A stretch of DNA of 64,000 bases from Mesorhizobium sp. RMAD-H1 (lineage in GTDB: Bacteria; Pseudomonadota; Alphaproteobacteria; Rhizobiales; Rhizobiaceae): NCBI RefSeq assembly GCF_014191375.1, contig NZ_JACHWN010000005.1, positions 1 to 64,000 of the forward strand. Reading direction: 5' to 3'. A program made the position numbers and the translations under genes. Shown here piece after piece: positions 59,729 through 64,000 of the stretch (position 1 is its first letter; each line of letters begins with the position of its first letter). The notes under the pieces were generated by a model, which made no database searches, was not told where the DNA came from, and saw nothing but the letters and a program-made list of their open reading frames with translations.

Positions 59729-60831
59729 GCCGAAATCCTCTCACGATCGCCAAGAGCCGCACCCAGCCCCCTGTAGTCGTGGAGCCAGACGGCGAGATCG
59801 CGCAGGCCCGCGCGCCAGGACACAGTGGGCTTCCACCCGAGCCGGTGCTGCAGCGCGCGCGTATCGGCGACGAAATAGGCCTGGTCTCCCGGCCGCCACT
59901 CCGCATGCTCGACGGCGCACTCGCTGCGGATGAGTTTGGCTATCTCGGCCAGAACCCGCCTGAGGCTGACGGCATTGGCCGGGCCGCCGCCGAGATTGAA
60001 CGCCTGGCCGCTGACGCTCTCGATCGATTGCAGCAACATCCGATAGGCGGCGACGGCGTCCCTGACATGGAGCACGTCGCGCACCTGCTTGCCATTGCCG
60101 TAGATGGTGATCGGCTGGCCTTCCAGGGCGCGAATAAGGAAATGCGCCACCCAGCCCTGATCTTCATTGCCGAACTGGCGGGGGCCATAGACGCAGCTCA
60201 TCCTGAGCACCGCCGTCGGCACGCCGAAGGACTTGGCGTAGTCGAGCACATACTGGTCTGCCGCGCCCTTCGAGCAGCCATAGGGCGTGCAGAAGTCGAG
60301 CCCCCGGTCCTCGCCGATCCCGTGCTGGCGGATATCACCGGCAGCCGGGACATATCTGTCCTCGACCTCGATCAGCTTCAAATCGTCGAGCGCGCCATAG
60401 ACCTTGTTGGTGCTGGCGAAGATCACCGGCGCGCGATGGATGGAGCGGCGCGCCGCCTCCAGCACGTTGAGCGTCCCGCGCGCATTCACGTCGAAATCGA
60501 GAAAGGGCTCGCCCAGGCTCGTCGTCACGGCGGTCTGGCCGGCAAGATGGAACACCGCCTTCGCATCCGCGAACGCAGGTTCGATCGCCGAAAAATCCCT
60601 GACATCGGCAAGAAGCGCATGCACGCGAGCGCCATGCTTCTCCTTCAGCCACTCCAGATTCTGCGCGACGCCGGGCCGGGAGAGATTGTCGAGGATCACC
60701 ACCTCCTCGCCGCTGCCGAGCAGGCTGTCGGCCAAGTTGGAGCCGATGAAACCGCTGCCGCCGGTGATCACGATGGGCGCAGCCTTGCCGATCAGCGAAG
60801 GCGCCTCATGGCGCGAATCGTTGTCGCTCAT
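59725..60831 (-). CDS. NAD-dependent epimerase/dehydratase (CDP-paratose 2-epimerase-like)
   Basis: 368 residues from the ATG at 60831 (GGGGA 8 nt upstream, ATGA overlap with the previous gene). Extended SDR: ITGGSGFIGSNLADSLL, FHLAGQTAVTTS, FASTNKVYGAL, YGCSKGAADQYV with the catalytic Tyr/Lys, MSCVYGPRQFG. The TNKVYG and YGCSKG pattern is that of CDP-tyvelose/paratose epimerases; the substrate is not proven. Confidence 0.82.
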   Translation of the reverse strand: MSDNDSRHEAPSLIGKAAPIVITGGSGFIGSNLADSLLGSGEEVVILDNLSRPGVAQNLEWLKEKHGARVHALLADVRDFSAIEPAFADAKAVFHLAGQTAVTTSLGEPFLDFDVNARGTLNVLEAARRSIHRAPVIFASTNKVYGALDDLKLIEVEDRYVPAAGDIRQHGIGEDRGLDFCTPYGCSKGAADQYVLDYAKSFGVPTAVLRMSCVYGPRQFGNEDQGWVAHFLIRALEGQPITIYGNGKQVRDVLHVRDAVAAYRMLLQSIESVSGQAFNLGGGPANAVSLRRVLAEIAKLIRSECAVEHAEWRPGDQAYFVADTRALQHRLGWKPTVSWRAGLRDLAVWLHDYRGLGAALGDRERISA

Positions 60832-61937
60832 GTCACCAATCCCCGTGTTTCGAGATTGCGCCGCATTTCGGCTCCCTTGTCGACGGCGCGGGAACGGGCG
60901 ACCCACTCCGCGAACTCGACAAGCGAATTCTCCAGAAGGAAACGGGGCTGGAAGCCGAGAAGCTCGCCGGCCTTGGAGATATCGGCAAAGCAGTGCCTTA
61001 TGTCCCCGGAGCGGGCGGTCTCAAGGATTTCCGGCTCGATCTCCGGCACGCCCATGGCCTCGGCCAGGAGCCGCGCGACGCCCGCAACGGTATAGGAGCG
61101 GCCGCTGCCGATATTGATCACATGGCCATTGGCCTGCGGCTGCTCCAGCGCCAGGCGGAACGCCCGGGCCACATCCCTGACATGGACGAAGTCGCGGCGC
61201 TGCTCACCGTCCTCAAAGATCATCGGCCTCTGCCTGTTGGCGAGGCGCGATGAGAAATTGGCGAGCACGCCGGTATAGGGGTTGGAGAGCGCCTGGCCCG
61301 GCCCGAAAACGTTGAAGAGGCGCAGCGCCACCGCCTGGCGGGCATAGGCCTGGGCGAAGATGAGGACCGCCTTCTCCTGGCAATATTTGGTGAGGGCGTA
61401 GATGGAGGCGATATCGACCGGCTTCTGCTCGTCGGTCTTGACCGGCTCCAGCCTGCGCCCCTCGGCATCGGCCGGATCCCAGCGGCCCGGCCCGATGGCC
61501 TTGGGAACGCGGCGGACGGTGCGTTGCAGCTCGCCCTGATCGTCCCGGTAAAGGCCTTCTCCGTAGACGCTCATGGAGGAGGCGACGACGATGCGCTCCA
61601 CCGGAAGGTCGATCATCTCCTCGAGCAGGACCGCGGTTCCCAGATCATTGGCGCCGACATAGCGGGCGATCTCATACATGGACTGGCCGACGCCGACCTC
61701 GGCGGCTAGATGCACCACCTGGTCGATCCCGCGCAGCGCGGAGCGCAGCGCATCGCGATCCCTGATGTCGGCGAACACATATTCGACGCGGCTGTCGCGC
61801 TCCGGTACCTCCTCCCCATGGACCTGTTCAACAAGGCCATCCAGAACGCGCACGCCATAGCCGTTTTCCAGAAGTTCTTCGGCGAGATGGCGGCCGATGA
61901 AACCGCATCCTCCGGTGATCAATATCTTCTTGTTCAC
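60828..61937 (-). CDS. NAD-dependent nucleotide-sugar epimerase
   Basis: 369 residues from a GTG at 61937 (GAGGAG 5 nt upstream). Extended SDR with ITGGCGFIGRHLAEELL, VHLAAEVGVGQSMYE, ASSMSVYGEG, IYALTKYCQEK and RLFNVFGPGQ. Resembles dTDP-L-rhamnose 4-epimerase and related 4-epimerases. First gene of the glycan operon, with an EcfG-like site 45 nt upstream. Confidence 0.83.
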   Translation of the reverse strand: MNKKILITGGCGFIGRHLAEELLENGYGVRVLDGLVEQVHGEEVPERDSRVEYVFADIRDRDALRSALRGIDQVVHLAAEVGVGQSMYEIARYVGANDLGTAVLLEEMIDLPVERIVVASSMSVYGEGLYRDDQGELQRTVRRVPKAIGPGRWDPADAEGRRLEPVKTDEQKPVDIASIYALTKYCQEKAVLIFAQAYARQAVALRLFNVFGPGQALSNPYTGVLANFSSRLANRQRPMIFEDGEQRRDFVHVRDVARAFRLALEQPQANGHVINIGSGRSYTVAGVARLLAEAMGVPEIEPEILETARSGDIRHCFADISKAGELLGFQPRFLLENSLVEFAEWVARSRAVDKGAEMRRNLETRGLVT

Positions 61938-61981
61938 GCCGGCTCCTCATATGGACTTGAAATCAGTGGACTTTCCCCCCG

Positions 61982-62006
61982 AACAGGAACAACGAAGGTT
62001 TGTTCC
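61982..62006 (-). promoter_or_regulatory. Near-consensus EcfG/RpoE2-type promoter of the glycan operon
   Basis: Minus strand GGAAC (62006-62002), 16-nt spacer, TGTT (61985-61982), 45 nt before the GTG at 61937. Confidence 0.5.
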
Positions 62007-62084
62007 CGATGTTGATGAAGATCATGAAGAAGCTGGAGAAGGCCGGCATTTCGGAGAGGGGCGACAGCGATGCTGCTCGCCTAC

Positions 62085-62109
62085 AGGAACATTTTCAGGC
62101 GCGATTGGT
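62085..62109 (+). promoter_or_regulatory. Candidate EcfG/RpoE2-type promoter upstream of the 62213 gene
   Basis: GGAAC 62085-62089, 16-nt spacer, GGTT 62106-62109, but ~100 nt before the ATG. A second GGAAC (62166-62170) with CGTT (62192-62195) is closer but its 21-nt spacer is too long for the consensus. Confidence 0.4.
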
Positions 62110-62212
62110 TTCTATCGGTCCCGCTTTTTCTGTCTCATGCGCATGTCGCCAGGGTGAGAAGGCCGGGAACCAAACGCAATGAAGTCGGATGCGTTTTCGT
62201 CAGGAGAGATCA

Positions 62213-62488
62213 ATGAGCGAATCGAAAACCACCACCGATCATGAAACCATCCGCAAATGGGCCGAGGCGCGGGATGGCCATCCCGCCCGGGTCAAGACCT
62301 CGGGTCCCGGCGGGATACTCAGAATCGATTTCGGCGAGCCGGAGGAAAGCCTGGAAGAGATTTCATGGGACGAATTCTTCAAGATCTTCGACGACAACGA
62401 TCTGGCCTTTCTCTATCAGGACACCGCATCGGGCGGCGGCAAGAGCCGCTTCAACAAATTCATCGAACGCGGCTCCGAACACCGGTAA
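62213..62488 (+). CDS. Small acidic protein, 91 aa, unknown function
   Basis: ATG at 62213 with AGGAGAG 6 nt upstream. Contains IRKWAEARDGHPARV, GILRIDFGEPEESLEEISWD and FLYQDTASGGGKSRFNKFIE, a compact soluble domain found in many rhizobial small proteins (sometimes mis-annotated as glucan branching enzyme). A terminator follows directly. Confidence 0.82.
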   Translation: MSESKTTTDHETIRKWAEARDGHPARVKTSGPGGILRIDFGEPEESLEEISWDEFFKIFDDNDLAFLYQDTASGGGKSRFNKFIERGSEHR

Positions 62489-62514
62489 CGGCGCCTCCCG
62501 GCGCCGCCTTTTCT
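62489..62514 (+). terminator. Rho-independent terminator
   Basis: 7-bp stem CGGCGCC/GGCGCCG with a TCCC loop, then CCTTTTCT, immediately after the 62213-62488 gene. Confidence 0.8.
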
Positions 62515-62520
62515 CATACA

Positions 62521-62937
62521 TCACGGATCGCTGTATCCGAGCGCCCTGACGCGGAGCTGCGCCGTGCCGGGATCGGAATTGAAGAAGAAGGCGCCGCGCC
62601 GCGTCGAATTCCGGGGAATATAATCGAACTCGATCTCGGCGGTTTCGACGGTCGCTCCATTGCGCTCCAGAACGCCGCTCATCCGCACGGCCTCGGCCGT
62701 CTCGCTTCCCTGATTGGTGACGGTGACCGGAACGCGGAACGCATCGCCCACCCGTTCGGTCCTGCCGATCTCATAGGCGAAGCGCGGCGGATCGGATGAA
62801 ACGAAAAGCGCCTGGTAAAGAAGGAAGCCCAGCAATCCCAGGATGGCCAGTGCAGAGATCGCGCCCAGCACCCATTCGACGGGATGGGCCGTTCCCTCCT
62901 TGACCACCGCCTCCTGCCTCCCGGTTTCTTTCGCCAT
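62521..62937 (-). CDS. TIGR02588 family protein
   Basis: 138 residues from the ATG at 62937 (AAGG 7 nt upstream). One N-terminal TM helix (VEWVLGAISALAILGLLGFLLYQ region) and a periplasmic beta-sandwich-like domain (FRVPVTVTNQGSETAEAV, PRNSTRRGAFFF). TIGR02588 proteins accompany TIGR02587 membrane proteins, as here. Function unknown. Confidence 0.82.
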   Translation of the reverse strand: MAKETGRQEAVVKEGTAHPVEWVLGAISALAILGLLGFLLYQALFVSSDPPRFAYEIGRTERVGDAFRVPVTVTNQGSETAEAVRMSGVLERNGATVETAEIEFDYIPRNSTRRGAFFFNSDPGTAQLRVRALGYSDP

Positions 62938-62974
62938 ATCCAGCCTTTCCTGCCCGTTGCGTTCCACACCATGA

Positions 62975-63847
62975 TCAAAGGATCAGCCGCGCCGCCGCCG
63001 CGCCCACCGACGACGGGAAGGCCAGCACGATCATCGCCATGACCGCCTGCCCGAACGTCAGATCGTCGGTGCGGCCGAAAATCCAGAGAACGAAGAGGCT
63101 CACGCCCGCTGCGATCACATAGCCCGGCAGGGTGAAGCGGATGAGCGCGCTCCACCACGGCGTCTGCGGCGAGAGCTCCGTGCCTCCCTGGAAGCCGAGG
63201 GCGAACACGAAGCCGTGCATGACGGCGAGCGAGAGCAGGACGAGCGCGATCGCATACCACTGCGTCATCCGATAGGAGATGAGCATGGGTTCCTCGGTCG
63301 GTGCGATGTTGAAGCCCAGGAAGAGGGCGCCCACGCCCATCAGGAACAATTCGCTTCCATAGGAATCTTCCCGCTGCTGGTCCGGCTCGTTGGAAGCCGC
63401 CACGAACTGGCTGCGCGCGAGCAGCGCGCCTATGCCCGCCGGGATCGTCTGTAGGGCGATCGTGCCTGCGATCTCCGTTGCAGCCATATCGAAACTGATG
63501 GCCCTGAAGAGGATCAGCACCGTCGCGCTGGTAATGACGCCGATACCGAGCGCAAAGACGGCATCGAGGATAATGTCCGGCCAGGATGGGCTGTGCCGGA
63601 ACCCGATGCGATGCGACAGCCCGATGAGGAGCGGAAACGAAAGGGCCATCAGCACCGCCAGCCGGACCGGCTCGGCGTAAAAGCCGAGCCACCACATCTC
63701 CATCGTCATCAGCATCGGCAGCGAAAAGATCAGCGCGCCGCCCACCGCCCGTCCGCTGTCCTTGAAAAGCTTACCGGTGGAGGAGCGCATCTGCCTTTTG
63801 CCGGCAGACGAACCGGATATTCCCTTCCCTTTTCCATTGCCGCTCAT
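62975..63847 (-). CDS. TIGR02587 (DUF2391) family integral membrane protein
   Basis: 290 residues from the ATG at 63847 (AGGTG 6 nt upstream). About seven TM helices, with a conserved FNIAPTEEPMLI loop and PSWPDIILDAVFALGIG. It is 37 nt before the TIGR02588 gene, its usual partner. Function unknown; the pair lies beside stress-type genes. Confidence 0.85.
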   Translation of the reverse strand: MSGNGKGKGISGSSAGKRQMRSSTGKLFKDSGRAVGGALIFSLPMLMTMEMWWLGFYAEPVRLAVLMALSFPLLIGLSHRIGFRHSPSWPDIILDAVFALGIGVITSATVLILFRAISFDMAATEIAGTIALQTIPAGIGALLARSQFVAASNEPDQQREDSYGSELFLMGVGALFLGFNIAPTEEPMLISYRMTQWYAIALVLLSLAVMHGFVFALGFQGGTELSPQTPWWSALIRFTLPGYVIAAGVSLFVLWIFGRTDDLTFGQAVMAMIVLAFPSSVGAAAARLIL

Positions 63848-63873
63848 CGGTTCACCTGATTCCCGTTCAGCGC

Positions 63874-64000
63874 TCAATTGTCCTGGGGCTGATCAGGTAC
63901 GGTGCCGGGCGGGATGACGGGCGTCTTGCCGGTATCGGGAGGGGGGATGTCCGATTCGGTGTCTCCCGTGGGCGGTGGCTTCAATACGCCCTTGCAGCGT
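63874..64000 (-). CDS. Small proline-rich protein, C-terminal part (partial)
   Basis: The last 41 codons are in the window, ending TGA at 63874-63876. The sequence reads CKGVLKPPPTGDTESD, then IPPPDTGKTPVIPPGTVP and ends DQPQDN. It resembles a common small exported rhizobial protein whose signal peptide would lie outside. It precedes the TIGR02587 gene by 26 nt, probably in the same operon. Confidence 0.7.
   Translation of the reverse strand, partial: RCKGVLKPPPTGDTESDIPPPDTGKTPVIPPGTVPDQPQDN

Noticed and set aside
1-64000. Transposons, prophage genes, tRNA or rRNA genes
   Set aside because: No transposase, integrase, phage structural gene, tRNA cloverleaf or rRNA sequence was recognised; the cargo looks like ordinary chromosome.

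Overview
The window (about 62% G+C, dense, many 4-nt ATGA/GTGA overlaps) looks like a chromosomal segment of an alphaproteobacterium of the order Hyphomicrobiales, probably Rhizobiaceae. Support: a PmtA-type phospholipid N-methyltransferase next to dnaJ and pyrF, a PuuD-type membrane urate oxidase fused to cytochrome c, an intracellular PHB depolymerase, BTLCP and TIGR02587/TIGR02588 proteins, a dispersed alphaproteobacterial palindromic repeat, and GGAAC-N16/17-(C/G)GTT promoters typical of the EcfG/RpoE2 general stress sigma factor. No rRNA, tRNA, phage, IS element or CRISPR array was seen.

Left part (0-18.8 kb): the tail of purU, an M29 aminopeptidase, a small lipoprotein and a SleB-like cell wall hydrolase. 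Then comes the phosphate operon pstS-pstC-pstA-pstB-phoU-phoB (minus strand) behind a triple Pho box, a purine pair guaD-puuD, a BTLCP protease and phaZ. Facing phaZ on the plus strand is a compact cassette: a 32-codon ORF ending in CLCC, a GNAT/C39-peptidase fusion, and an overlapping RLAN/RimK-type ATP-grasp ligase. This cassette is the best candidate for an undescribed peptide-modifying or peptide-making system. An RlpA-like protein and a DUF454 membrane protein follow.

Middle (18.8-40.4 kb): an operon of ureohydrolase (agmatinase family), polyamine-type ABC transporter and nitrilase-family amidase, with a divergent LysR regulator and an aminotransferase; comM; gshB; a four-gene De Ley-Doudoroff-like sugar operon (SDR, dgoK, dgoA, SMP-30 lactonase); DUF1330, pyrF, phosphatase, FMN reductase, pmtA, dnaJ; then ggt and a small exported protein.

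Right part (40.5-64 kb): a 1263-residue glycine-rich autotransporter, then a general-stress and envelope island. It holds GlsB, MscS, ybhP/ybhN/clsB homologues, at least seven small hydrophilic or lipoprotein genes, a PEBP protein and a Rieske FAD oxidoreductase. Most of its transcription units are preceded by EcfG-type promoters, including a bidirectional one between ybhP and ybhN. A seven-gene glycan cluster follows (two epimerases, a GT4, three tandem CgeB-like glycosyltransferases, a UDP-xylose synthase-like protein), also behind a near-consensus EcfG site. The window closes with a TIGR02588/TIGR02587 pair and the tail of a proline-rich small protein.
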